Assembly: GCA_949293555.1 (NCBI GenBank)
Contig: CASFDV010000003.1
Coordinates: 282,348 to 346,347 of the forward strand
Length of the DNA: 64,000 bases
Origin: an uncultured Bacillota bacterium
GTDB taxonomy: Bacteria; Bacillota_I; Bacilli_A; RFN20; CAG-826
Reading direction: 5' to 3'
The position numbers and the translations under genes were made by a program. Shown here in pieces: positions 51,327 through 59,901 of the stretch (positions are counted from its first letter, which is position 1; the number at the start of each line of letters is the position of its first letter). The notes under the pieces are model-generated. The model was not told where the DNA came from, did not search any database, and saw only the letters and a program-made list of their open reading frames with translations.

Positions 51327-52205
51327 CTATTCCTTGCAGGAGGGATCGAGCCACGTGCCGTCGAGCCGCCCGATGAGACGGGCGTTCTTGTAGGCCATCG
51401 GAAGGGTGAGGATCGTGCGGAGCTGGTACATGTTCCCGTATGGGTTCTTGCTGATGACGAGTGCCGCGTCGGGCCTCCTGCCCCTCCGGAAGGATCCGAA
51501 GTAGACAGGGCCGAGGAGATTGAGGAACTCTCCCAGGTACCACTGGGGGATCGCGAGGCGGTAGTCCCCCTGGAGGGCGCGGAGGGTCCTTTCCACGCAG
51601 GCCTTCAGCTGCGCGGCCTGCTCCTCCTCGGTGAGGCCCTTCCAGCTTTCCGGAAGGCGCTCGAGATGGCTTTCCTCGAGGATATGCTCCGCGTTGATCG
51701 CGGGGACGAGGGACGGATTGAAGAAGAACTCCTCGGGGTGCTCGAAGTAGTTCGCCCTCTCCGGGACGGGGTCGAAGCCCCCGCACCAGGCGAGGGAGTA
51801 CTCGTCGCAGAACTCATGGAGCTTCCACTTCCTGTTCCGTTTGTCCTTCCTGGCCCCGGGGTTCGGCTCCAGGAGCCCGTAGATCGCAGTGCCCTTCGCG
51901 GTGAAGAGCCCCGTGTTGAAGGCGCACCAGTCGTTCTCGGGGTGGCCGGGGAAAAGGGAGGCGAGGACCTTTCCCTCCCGGGCGACCTTCGAGTAGGTCC
52001 CGTAGATGTAGCCGATGAGGTTGTAGTAAGGCGAGGCCTCGTCGCCCTCTCCCCCCGACCAGTCCTCCTTTTCCGCAAGGCTGGCGAGATGAGTCCATAT
52101 CTCGTCATCGAATAAGTTGATGTACGCGAAGTCCTCGAGGATGTCGGAATCCTCCTTGTCGAGGACAAGGCGGTGGGTATGGCCTTTGACCGGTTCGTAT
52201 CTCAT
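51327..52205 (-). CDS. DUF3825-like protein
   Basis: The 292-aa soluble protein resembles DUF3825 in its central part (FAYINLFDDEIWTHLASLAE, YNLIGYIYGTYSKVAREG, and especially WCAFNTGLFTAKGTAIYGLL). The C-terminal part carries RPDAALVISKNPYGNMYQLR. DUF3825 often accompanies OST-HTH/LOTUS RNA-binding domains and is suspected to act on RNA; no such domain is present here. It stands alone. The family call is from motif memory and is moderate. Confidence 0.5.
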   Translation of the reverse strand: MRYEPVKGHTHRLVLDKEDSDILEDFAYINLFDDEIWTHLASLAEKEDWSGGEGDEASPYYNLIGYIYGTYSKVAREGKVLASLFPGHPENDWCAFNTGLFTAKGTAIYGLLEPNPGARKDKRNRKWKLHEFCDEYSLAWCGGFDPVPERANYFEHPEEFFFNPSLVPAINAEHILEESHLERLPESWKGLTEEEQAAQLKACVERTLRALQGDYRLAIPQWYLGEFLNLLGPVYFGSFRRGRRPDAALVISKNPYGNMYQLRTILTLPMAYKNARLIGRLDGTWLDPSCKE

Positions 52206-52446
52206 GCCGCGATTTTACGCCCGTTCCATCCTTTGAGAGGGCGAAAACCAAGTTGCGCCCTTATGGTTTATCAGGAATTTGGCAAGGGCTTTGCTGTTTT
52301 CTGCTTAGAATTCGACGAATTCAGGATTCTAGGAATCATGCAGATTCCGCCTTAATTCACGGCTTTCGACGAATGTGCCTCAGGGCCTCGGGAACGAAGT
52401 GGACGAGGTTCCGCCCTCCCCCTGCCTCTCCTATCCCCGCTTAGGG

Positions 52447-52452
52447 TAGAAT
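52447..52452 (+). promoter_or_regulatory. -10 box of the ABC exporter operon
   Basis: TAGAAT ends 10 nt before ATG 52463. The intervening bases have no Shine-Dalgarno, so the mRNA would have a leader of at most a few nucleotides. The remaining 52206-52446 gap shows no gene. Confidence 0.45.
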
Positions 52453-52462
52453 TCCTTCCCAG

Positions 52463-54259
52463 ATGGGAACGCTCTGGAAGACGTGCTACGAGCTCTCCGA
52501 AGGACACCGGAGGGCCTACCTCGCCCAGCTCCTGGTCCAGGTGGTCCAGATCTTCTTCCAGGTGTTCATGACCTTCCTCACCAAGGTGGTGATCGACGCC
52601 ATCCAGGGGGCGGAGGAGCTGGCGAAGGCGAACTTCCTCGAGGACTGGGTCGTCTGGCTCATCACCGGGGGCTCCGGGAACGAGTATCTCCTGGAGCATC
52701 GCCTGGCGATCCTCCCGACCGCGCTGGTGGCGACCGCCGCGATCCTCGGCCTCGTCAGCTTCCTCAGGATGTGGCTCCGGAGCTACGCGATCGCCTACGT
52801 GAACGGCTCGATGCAGCGCGTCCTCTTCCGGAAGCTCGAGGGCGTCCCCTATTCCTTCTACAAGAAGGTTCGGGCCGGCGACATCCTCCAGACGTGCACC
52901 AGGGACGTCGACGTCCTCCGGCGCTTCATGATCGGCGACGTCTCGAACTTCAACTACTCCTTCTGGATGGTGCTCCTCTCGGGGGCGGTCCTCCTTTCCC
53001 TTTCCTGGAAGATGATGCTCGCCACCCTGGGGCTCCTCCCCTTCATGATCCTCTATAGCTTCTTCCTCATGAAGAAGGTCCGCTCCCTCTACCGGCAGAC
53101 GGACGACTCCGAGGCGAGGCTCACGGGAAGGGTGAACGAGAACCTCCTGTCCGCGAGGCTCGTCCGCGCCTTCGGGACCGAAAGGAGGGAGATCGACGGC
53201 TTCGAGGGCTATCTTTCCGACTACGCCGGGAAGTACCTCCTGTGGCGGAGGTGGGCCTCCTTCTTCTTCGCCTCCAGCGACATCTTCGCCTTCGGGAGCA
53301 ACGCGCTCGCCCTCGGGGTCGGGGTGTATCTCGCCTTCCTGGGCGAGGTGAACGCCTCGACGATCGTATTGAGCTTCCTCTTCGTGAACATGGTGGTGTG
53401 GCCGGTCCGCCAGGTGGCGACCTCCCTTTCCAACATGGGCCAGTACATGGCGAGCGCCGACCGCCTCCGCGAGATCCTGGACGCGCCGATGGAAGACAGG
53501 ACGAGCGGCATCTCCCCCGCGATCAAGGGGGCGATCCGCTTCGAAGGCGTCTCCTTCCGCTACGAGGACGGGGACGAGGAGGTGCTCCGCGAGGTGAGCT
53601 TCGCCCTTCCCGCCGGGAAGACCCTCGCGGTGATGGGCCGGACCGGAAGCGGGAAAAGCACGCTCTCGCTCCTCCTCACGAGGCTCTACGAGCCGACCGA
53701 GGGGACGATCTACCTGGACGAGGTCCCTCTCCGCGACATCCGGAAGGACTACCTCAGGAGGATGGTCGTCCCCGTCCTCCAGGACCCATTCCTCTTCAGC
53801 AAGTCGATCGAGGAGAACCTCCTCCTCGCCCGGATGGACGCCCCGGAGGAAGAGATCCGGGAGGCGACGAAGGCGGCGTCGATCGACGACACGATCCTCG
53901 CCTTCAAGGACGGCTACCGCACGCAGGTCGGCGAGCGGGGGATGTCCCTTTCCGGCGGGCAGAAGCAAAGGGTCGCGATCGCGAGGACGCTCCTGGCGAG
54001 GCCGCGCGTCCTCATCTTCGACGACTCCCTATCCGCCGTGGACACGGTCACCGACAGGAATATCCGCCAGAACCTCCGGAAGAGGGAGGACGGCTCCACC
54101 CTCCTCATCGTCACCCATAGGATCAGCACCGCCCAGGACGCCGACCTCATCCTCATGCTCGAGGACGGGCGGATCAAGGAGATGGGGACGCACGAGGAGC
54201 TCCTCGCCCTCGGGGGCGAGTACGCGCATATCGCAGCGATCCAGAAGGAGATGGTCTGA
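52463..54259 (+). CDS. ABC exporter half-transporter, subunit 1
   Basis: The 598-aa protein has an N-terminal six-helix exporter membrane domain. The C-terminal ATPase has Walker A GRTGSGKST, signature LSGGQKQRVAIART, Walker B VLIFDDSLSAVD and H-loop VTHRIS. The Walker B ends in Asp-Asp (DD) where the catalytic Glu normally stands, as in the degenerate site of heterodimeric exporters of the BmrCD/LmrCD/TM287-288 type. Its stop overlaps the next ATG (TGATG). Substrate may be a drug, peptide or lipid. Confidence 0.88.
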   Translation: MGTLWKTCYELSEGHRRAYLAQLLVQVVQIFFQVFMTFLTKVVIDAIQGAEELAKANFLEDWVVWLITGGSGNEYLLEHRLAILPTALVATAAILGLVSFLRMWLRSYAIAYVNGSMQRVLFRKLEGVPYSFYKKVRAGDILQTCTRDVDVLRRFMIGDVSNFNYSFWMVLLSGAVLLSLSWKMMLATLGLLPFMILYSFFLMKKVRSLYRQTDDSEARLTGRVNENLLSARLVRAFGTERREIDGFEGYLSDYAGKYLLWRRWASFFFASSDIFAFGSNALALGVGVYLAFLGEVNASTIVLSFLFVNMVVWPVRQVATSLSNMGQYMASADRLREILDAPMEDRTSGISPAIKGAIRFEGVSFRYEDGDEEVLREVSFALPAGKTLAVMGRTGSGKSTLSLLLTRLYEPTEGTIYLDEVPLRDIRKDYLRRMVVPVLQDPFLFSKSIEENLLLARMDAPEEEIREATKAASIDDTILAFKDGYRTQVGERGMSLSGGQKQRVAIARTLLARPRVLIFDDSLSAVDTVTDRNIRQNLRKREDGSTLLIVTHRISTAQDADLILMLEDGRIKEMGTHEELLALGGEYAHIAAIQKEMV

Positions 54260-56208
54260 TGGCCCTTGAGGAAGAACGTCTTCCGGAAAAGGTGAACTTC
54301 CGGATCTGGGGGAAGATCGGCCGCTACGCCCTCCGCCACTGGCGCCTCATCCTCCTCGTCGTGACCGGGATGCTCCTGACCTCTTTCTACGACGCCTACC
54401 TCGTCCCGATGATGAACGCCGCCGTCATCGAGGCGACATCGGGCCTGGGGACCGCCCCTCTCGACGGAGCCTCGGTCATGGACGTCACCCTGCAGCTTTC
54501 CCTCATCGAGGGGGCCTGGGAGGTCGCGATCCCCTTCTGGGGCTTCCTCGTCCTGGAAATCGCCGCGATCCTCGTGCGCTCCTGCGCCGTCTTCGTGAAC
54601 TTCTACTTCTCGAACGTCCTTTCCCTATGCGTGATGACCGACCTCCGGCGGGACTGCTTCCGGAAGGTGCAGGAGCTGAGCTTCTCCTACTTCGACCGGG
54701 TGAACTCCGGCTGGCTCATCGCAAGGATGAACAGCGACACCGCCTCGCTCGGCGACACCTTGAGCAACCAGGCCCTGAACGGGTTCTGGAGCCTCTTCGA
54801 CATCCTCTTCACCCTCTTCTCGATGTTCGCCCGGTCCTGGGAGCTCGCGCTCCTCGTCCTATGCACCGTTCCCCTCCTCATGCTGGTCCTCCCTCCCCTC
54901 CAGAAGGCCCTCCTCGTCCGCTGGAGGACGGCCAGGAGCGCCTACTCCCACTTCGTCGGCTGGCTCGCGGAGGTCATCAACGGGGCGAAGACCATCCGCA
55001 CCCTTTCCGTCGAGCGCGAGATCGGCGAGGAGGCCGAGCGGATCGTCGGGGACATCGAACGGAAGAGGTTCCGTGCCTCGAGGCTCAACAGCTACCTGAC
55101 CCCCACCCTCCAGCTCTTCAGCAGCCTCACGACGGCGATCCTCGTCCTCGCCGGGATCCTCATGATCCAGAACGGGGAGGACATGGAGGAGATGATCGCC
55201 CTCTCGGCGACGATCGTCCTCTTCGTCACCTACGTCGGGAACATATATAACCCCCTCCAGTCCCTTTCCGAGCTCGCCAGCGAGATCATGAGCGCCCAGG
55301 CCGGCGCGGAGAAGGTGGGCCAGCTCCTCGACGAGGAGCCGGAGGTGAGGGATTCCCCGGAAGTCGTCAGGAAGTACGGCACTCCCCTATCCCCTTTGCC
55401 CCTCGAGGGACTCCCCCGCGCGGAGGGCGACATCCTCTTCGAGGACGTCAGCTTCCATTACGCGAACGGGGTCGAGGTCATCCATCCCCTGGACCTCCAT
55501 GTGGAGAAAGGGACAAGCCTCGCGATCGTCGGGGAAACGGGGTCGGGGAAGACGACCCTCGTGAACCTCCTCTGCCGCTTCTACGAGCCGACGGGAGGAA
55601 GGATCCTCCTCGACGGGGTCGACGTGAGGGAAAGGCCCCTCCACTGGCTCCACCATGAGATCGGCTACGTCCAGCAGTCCCCCTTCGCCCTCACGGGCAC
55701 CTACTTCGAGAACATCGCCTATGGGAAGGAGGGCGCGACCCTGGAGGAGGTGAGGAGGGCCGCCTCCATCGCCGGGATCGACGGGAAGATCATGGCCTTC
55801 CCCAAGGGCTACGACACCCTGGTGGAGGACGGGGGGAGCCAGCTCTCGCAGGGCGAGAAGCAGCTCCTTTCCTTCGCCCGCGCCCTCGTGAGGGACCCGA
55901 AGATCCTCATCCTCGACGAGGCGACGAGCTCGATCGACACGGAGACCGAGCGCGAGGTACAGGACTCCCTCCTCCGCATCCTCAAGGGGAGGACGAGCAT
56001 CTCCATCGCCCACAGGCTCTCCACCATCGTCCATTGCGACAGGATCATCGTCGTCGACCAGGGGAGGATCGTCGAGGACGGCGACCACCGCTCCCTCATG
56101 GCGAGGAAGGACGGGGTCTACCATAACCTATACATGACCCAGTTCCAGGAGCTCGGGCTCGACGAGCAGATCAAGGCCTACGAAGAGCATTCGGGGGCCG
56201 AGGACTAG
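54259..56208 (+). CDS. ABC exporter half-transporter, subunit 2
   Basis: The 649-aa partner subunit has six membrane helices with a longer extracytoplasmic loop between helices 1 and 2. The ATPase has Walker A GETGSGKTT, signature LSQGEKQLLSFARA, Walker B ILILDEATSSID with the catalytic Glu present, and H-loop IAHRLS. The first subunit has the degenerate Walker B and this one the consensus Glu, the asymmetry expected of a heterodimeric exporter. It ends near the start of the accessory island. Confidence 0.9.
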   Translation: MALEEERLPEKVNFRIWGKIGRYALRHWRLILLVVTGMLLTSFYDAYLVPMMNAAVIEATSGLGTAPLDGASVMDVTLQLSLIEGAWEVAIPFWGFLVLEIAAILVRSCAVFVNFYFSNVLSLCVMTDLRRDCFRKVQELSFSYFDRVNSGWLIARMNSDTASLGDTLSNQALNGFWSLFDILFTLFSMFARSWELALLVLCTVPLLMLVLPPLQKALLVRWRTARSAYSHFVGWLAEVINGAKTIRTLSVEREIGEEAERIVGDIERKRFRASRLNSYLTPTLQLFSSLTTAILVLAGILMIQNGEDMEEMIALSATIVLFVTYVGNIYNPLQSLSELASEIMSAQAGAEKVGQLLDEEPEVRDSPEVVRKYGTPLSPLPLEGLPRAEGDILFEDVSFHYANGVEVIHPLDLHVEKGTSLAIVGETGSGKTTLVNLLCRFYEPTGGRILLDGVDVRERPLHWLHHEIGYVQQSPFALTGTYFENIAYGKEGATLEEVRRAASIAGIDGKIMAFPKGYDTLVEDGGSQLSQGEKQLLSFARALVRDPKILILDEATSSIDTETEREVQDSLLRILKGRTSISIAHRLSTIVHCDRIIVVDQGRIVEDGDHRSLMARKDGVYHNLYMTQFQELGLDEQIKAYEEHSGAED

Positions 56209-56319
56209 CGACAGGTTTTCCTAGGATTTTGACGCGGAAATCACGCAGAAGCGCGCTTCTTTTATGGATTTCGGTAGACCTACGCACTCCTTCTAACTAG
56301 GAATATTGATGGGGATTTG

Positions 56320-56360
56320 GCGCACAGATTCGTTTTGAAATACCGCACACATTCGTTTTT
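56320..56360. repeat. Short direct repeat in AT-rich gap
   Basis: CGCACAGATTCGTTTT (56321-56336) and CGCACACATTCGTTTT (56344-56359) are identical in 15 of 16 positions with a 23-bp period. They lie in the AT-richer 56209-56443 gap, which holds no gene. They could be regulator sites for the downstream ATPase gene or a junction of the island. Confidence 0.4.
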
Positions 56361-56455
56361 CTTGGCACAATTCATCCGGTTGATCATCGCAGATTAATCC
56401 GCCTACCCGTCAAGATCTCCCCGTATGAGAAAGAGCATTGGCCTATGATATGGCC

Positions 56456-57772
56456 ATGGTCGAGAGAAGAAGGGGAATGCCTGGGGCCAAGGGGTTCGCA
56501 AGGGAAAGGGCGGAATTTGCCGCATCGGAATTGCTCCGTTGCTCCGGGTGCCTCCTCGTCCGGGGTCCCAAGGGCGTCGGGAAACGCACGCTCGCGCGGA
56601 AGTTCGTCGCCTCTGAGTTCGGCATCGAGACGGAATCCTCCCTCCTGTACGCGCGTTCCGATCCTGCTTCCTTGCTCCTAGGCGCCAAGCCAAGGCTGAT
56701 AAGCGAATGGCAGATGGCTTCGGACATCTGGAACTACATCAAGAAGGATCTGGACCGGGAGTTCTCCTTCGGAAAATACATTCTTACCCAAAGCACATAT
56801 CCAGCCGAGCCAGAGATCATCATGCATAGCGGGGCCGGGCGGATGGCGGCCCTCGAGCTAGGGACCGCGACTTTATATGACGCGAACGAGTCTCTTGCCC
56901 TCATCTCCCTTCAGGACTTCCTGGAGGGCAAAGCCGATGTCCCGCTCCTTGGGCCGGACGACAATCCCATGACGCTCCCCCGCCTCGCCGAGATCATATG
57001 CAGGGGAGGCTGGCCTTTCTCCTTGGGCAAGGATGCGTCCGAGGGGATCCGCAGGACCGGGGCGCACGTCCGGAGGCTCCTGATCGAGGAATCGTATTTC
57101 CCAGAAGCCGCGCCCTTCCTCAAGGGAAGGAGCGTGGAGACGCTCCGCCTTGTGCTGACGGCCATGGCAAGGAACGTCGGCAAGGAAGCAAGGGCGAGCC
57201 GTATGGCGGCGGAAATCCGTTCCTCCGGAGCGATCCCGAGGTTTGACGAGGAAACCTTCGCCTCCTACCGGCGCATCCTGGAAAAGCTGTTCCTGGTCCG
57301 GAGGGCGGAAGCCTGGGCTCCCCTTCTCAAAAGCGCCGTCCGGCCCATGACATCGCCTTCCTACCGCTTCGCCGACACTTCGATTGCCTGTGCCGCTCTC
57401 AACGGGGGCCCGGAAGGACTCCTGAAGGACTTCCCCGCGTTCGACGCCTTCTTCCATGACTTCGCCTATCACGAGCTATCGGAGTACGCCCTGTGCTTCG
57501 GCGGCGAGGTTCGCCGCTACCGCGACTCTTCCGGTCTCAAGGTCGACGGCATCCTTCTTAACAGTCGCAGGGAATACGGGGCCATCCAAATCAGGATCTG
57601 CAACTCCAAGAACATCGATGAGGCAAAAAGGACGCTGCTCGCTTTCCAAGAGAAGATGACGCAGAACGGGATCGCCCCGCCGAAGTTTCTGATGATCCTG
57701 ACCAGCCATGGCTTCATGTTCCGGGATTCCGATGGCGTAACTATCGCGCCCATTAACTGCCTGAGGCCTTGA
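56456..57772 (+). CDS. DUF4143-type AAA ATPase with altered catalytic motifs
   Basis: The 438-aa protein follows the ATPase/DUF4143 family along its length (SDPASLLLGAKPRLISEWQ, GKYILTQSTYPAEPEIIMHS, GAGRMAALEL). Key residues differ. The Walker A reads GPKGVGKRT, with Arg44 where Thr or Ser binds magnesium. The Walker B-type LIDEWQ is LISEWQ, and ILTGS is ILTQS. The C-terminal nuclease-like motif, usually VDxxx...AIEVK, is VDGILL...AIQIR. ATP hydrolysis and nuclease action are both doubtful, so a binding or regulatory role is possible. I choose ATG 56456 because TATGAT (56444-56449) ends 6 nt upstream; ATG 56450 and TTG 56438 are alternatives. Confidence 0.75.
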   Translation: MVERRRGMPGAKGFARERAEFAASELLRCSGCLLVRGPKGVGKRTLARKFVASEFGIETESSLLYARSDPASLLLGAKPRLISEWQMASDIWNYIKKDLDREFSFGKYILTQSTYPAEPEIIMHSGAGRMAALELGTATLYDANESLALISLQDFLEGKADVPLLGPDDNPMTLPRLAEIICRGGWPFSLGKDASEGIRRTGAHVRRLLIEESYFPEAAPFLKGRSVETLRLVLTAMARNVGKEARASRMAAEIRSSGAIPRFDEETFASYRRILEKLFLVRRAEAWAPLLKSAVRPMTSPSYRFADTSIACAALNGGPEGLLKDFPAFDAFFHDFAYHELSEYALCFGGEVRRYRDSSGLKVDGILLNSRREYGAIQIRICNSKNIDEAKRTLLAFQEKMTQNGIAPPKFLMILTSHGFMFRDSDGVTIAPINCLRP

Positions 57773-57847
57773 AACACGTCGCATCAAAAACGATTCCTTC
57801 CGGAGAAAGGATCAGAGTGGCGATTGATCCCCGATGAAATCTTTCCT

Positions 57848-57949
57848 ATCGGTTAGATTTCGGCTAATTTCCGCTTTCTACACGCTAAATATAACCGATT
57901 GGTTTGATTTCCTTGATTCTGTCATAGATATACCTATAATCTAACCGAT
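57848..57949 (+). promoter_or_regulatory. hipBST promoter and operators
   Basis: TTGATT (57913-57918), 16 bp, then TATAAT (57935-57940), which ends 7 nt before the hipB ATG, so the mRNA should be leaderless. A perfect 11-bp inverted repeat, ATCGGTTAGAT (57848-57858) and ATCTAACCGAT (57939-57949), brackets the region; its right arm covers the -10 end and start codon. Between them is the palindrome AACC-GATT-GGTT (57893-57904). Three related half-sites spaced over 100 bp fit cooperative binding and DNA looping by HipB. Confidence 0.75.
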
Positions 57950-58172
57950 GAGTGAGATTCGGTACGCACCCCTGGGAAAGGCCGTCCGGGAGATGAGGAA
58001 GAAGAACGGCCTGAGGCAGGAAGACCTGGCGCTTTACGCAGGGGTCTCTGCGAAGTTCATCCACGATCTGGAGAAGGGTGAGAAACCCCTCCGCACCGAC
58101 AAGGTCGAGGCAGTCCTCCGCATCTTCTCCTGCCGCCTTGGGGCAGTTCCTCTCGAGAAGGAGGATAGATGA
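57948..58172 (+). CDS. hipB: HipB-like antitoxin/DNA-binding protein
   Basis: The 74-aa Cro/C1-type HTH protein reads LGKAVREMRKKNGLRQEDLA, then LYAGVSAKFIHDLEKGEKPL, the classic HipB/y4mF pattern. It represses the operon and in hipBST systems augments neutralisation of HipT. Its stop overlaps the next ATG (ATGA at 58169-58172). Confidence 0.9.
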   Translation: MSEIRYAPLGKAVREMRKKNGLRQEDLALYAGVSAKFIHDLEKGEKPLRTDKVEAVLRIFSCRLGAVPLEKEDR

Positions 58173-58495
58173 GGAAGGCTCTTGTCCGCATCGACGGGAT
58201 AGCAGCGGGAATCCTCGAGGAACGGGACGAGGGGTTCTTCTTTCTATACCTCCCCGAATACCTGAAGTCCAATTCCCCTTCCCCGGCGAGCCTCACCCTT
58301 CCCCTTCGAAAAGAGGAGTACCGTTCGCCGAATCTCTTCCCATTCTTCGACGGCCTTATCCCCGAAGGCTGGATGCTGGAAATCCTATGCTCCCGGTTCG
58401 GAGTGCCGCCAGAGGATCGCTTTGGCCTTCTCCTGAAAGCCGGGAAGGACGTGGTCGGGAACGTCTCAGTGGAGGAACTCCCCGATGAAAAGTGA
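58169..58495 (+). CDS. hipS: HipS-like antitoxin (HipA N-terminal subdomain)
   Basis: The 108-aa protein equals the N-subdomain 1 of HipA as a free-standing chain (GIAAGILEERDEGFFFLYLP; LTLPLRKEEYRSPNLFPFFD; GLIPEGWMLEIL). In characterised HipBST modules this small protein, not HipB, is the main antitoxin, blocking the HipT active site. Gene order B-S-T matches. It overlaps hipT by 11 nt. Confidence 0.85.
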   Translation: MRKALVRIDGIAAGILEERDEGFFFLYLPEYLKSNSPSPASLTLPLRKEEYRSPNLFPFFDGLIPEGWMLEILCSRFGVPPEDRFGLLLKAGKDVVGNVSVEELPDEK

Positions 58496-59411
58496 GCTGT
58501 GCCTTTGCTGCGGGAGACCGCTTTCCGGAATCGCGGAAAATGGGTGGCATCGCGCTTGCCTCCGCCGGTTCTTCCAGGCGGAACGCATGCCGGACCTATC
58601 CTCCCTTCTCCAGGACATCGAGGAGGGGGCGGCCCTCGCCCTTTCCCGCGGGGCGGCGGTGACGGGAGTCCAGAGGAAGCTCTCCTTCTCGTTGGCCAAA
58701 AGCGGGAGGATCACGGCGATCACAAGCCCTGGCCAAGGCGCCTCTTTCCTTGCGAAGACCGGGGAAGAGAGATGGCCCCTCCTCCCGGAGTGGGAGCATC
58801 TCCTCATGACGATGGCGGAGCATTCGCGCATCCCTGTCGTCCCGCACGCGCTCGTCGAGCTGGAAGACGGAGCGAGGGTCTACCTATCCCGGAGGATCGA
58901 CCGGGAAGGAGAAAGAAGGATCGCGATGGAGGACTTCTGCCAGCTATCGGGGAAGCTCTCCGAGCAGAAATACTCCGGCTCGTACGAATATGCGTGGAAG
59001 GCCGCGGGACGCTACTCCTCTTCCCCGGCGCTGGATGCCATCCGCTACGGGGAGATCGTCCTCTTCTCCTATCTGACCGGGAACACCGACCTCCACTTGA
59101 AGAACTTCTCCCTGATAAAGCGGGAGGAAGGATACCGCCTTGCCCCTGCCTACGACCTCATCCCCGCCGAGGTCATCGTCCCCCAGGAAGAAATGGCCCT
59201 GTCCCTTTCGGGCAAGAGGAGGAACATCACCCGTAAGGACCTTCTCCTATTGCTCTCCCGCATCGGGACCAAGGAAGGAAACGCCCTCCTCGACCGCCTT
59301 CTTCTCTTTCTTCCCACGTGGGCTGCAGATGTGGAGCGCTCCTTTCTCCCGGAGAAGGAGAAAGTCAGCTATCTCTCCTTCCTCGAAAGGCGCGTTGCTT
59401 CCCTCCGCTAG
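58485..59411 (+). CDS. hipT: HipT-like serine/threonine kinase toxin
   Basis: The 308-aa HipA-like kinase lacks the N-terminal subdomain supplied by HipS. It starts with a small Cys/His cluster (CLCCGRPL, WHRAC) that may bind zinc. It then has the Gly-rich loop region AAVTGVQRKLSFSL with candidate autophosphorylated Ser, Lys91 (FLAK) for ATP, the catalytic loop TGNTDLHLKNFS (Asp202, Asn207) and the metal-binding Asp224 in PAYDLI. Active-site residues look intact, so it should be toxic if unchecked. Known HipA and HipT kinases phosphorylate aminoacyl-tRNA synthetases; the target here is unknown. GGAGG precedes the ATG. Confidence 0.88.
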   Translation: MKSELCLCCGRPLSGIAENGWHRACLRRFFQAERMPDLSSLLQDIEEGAALALSRGAAVTGVQRKLSFSLAKSGRITAITSPGQGASFLAKTGEERWPLLPEWEHLLMTMAEHSRIPVVPHALVELEDGARVYLSRRIDREGERRIAMEDFCQLSGKLSEQKYSGSYEYAWKAAGRYSSSPALDAIRYGEIVLFSYLTGNTDLHLKNFSLIKREEGYRLAPAYDLIPAEVIVPQEEMALSLSGKRRNITRKDLLLLLSRIGTKEGNALLDRLLLFLPTWAADVERSFLPEKEKVSYLSFLERRVASLR

Positions 59412-59901
59412 TCCAGCCCGCTCATGACGCGCGCTTGCGCCTCGGCCTGTCAAGCCTCTCCCTGTCCCTCCCCAAGTCGGACCGATATTCCGGGGGGAGG
59501 GATCAACTTTCTTTTCCGAACCCCTTGACGAAACCCCCTCGAGAGGTCGATAGTATCTTCACATTCCACGTCTACCAATAATTTAAGTTAGGAGGTGATA
59601 TCAGAAATCACGGAGGATGTGTTAAACGTACGTAATGCTCTGACGTGAATAAGGAATATACGCAATACTACGCAATCTACAAATGAACGATGCAATTTCT
59701 ATATATAAAGAGGTTGCATAACGTACGTTCACGACGTCCGATATAACGTAGTGATAGAGATCGACTTATATAATCTCAATTACTTACAAGGACATCATTA
59801 CCTAATAAATAACCCGTCCATTGAAATCTCAATGCAGGACGGGTTTGTTCGTATCTAGGATACGAAATCACTACCTGCAAAAGGAGAAAGGAAACCAAAT
59901 C
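59412..59901. other. AT-rich non-coding island, possible small RNA
   Basis: No protein gene is seen in 490 bp. The 59560-59810 part is strikingly AT-rich against a GC-rich genome. TTGACG (59525-59530), with TAGTAT/GATAGT 18-20 bp later, could be a promoter. TAGGAGGTGATA near 59589 resembles a ribosome site without a convincing frame. ACGTACGT (59626-59633) and the perfect palindrome AACGTACGTT (59720-59729) lie about 94 bp apart. TACGCAAT is repeated twice near 59660-59680. A terminator hairpin follows at 59811-59845, so a transcript of roughly 270 nt is possible. Confidence 0.4.
59811..59850 (+). terminator. Hairpin terminator, possibly bidirectional
   Basis: AACCCGTCC (59811-59819) pairs with GGACGGGTT (59837-59845). 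An inner ATTGA/TCAAT stem lies between. A T-rich tail follows on the plus strand and an AT-rich tail on the minus strand. Confidence 0.6.

Noticed and set aside
59589..59660. Short peptide starting near GTGATATCAG in the AT-rich island
   Set aside because: The candidate start overlaps its own ribosome site, and the 17-codon frame has no coding character.
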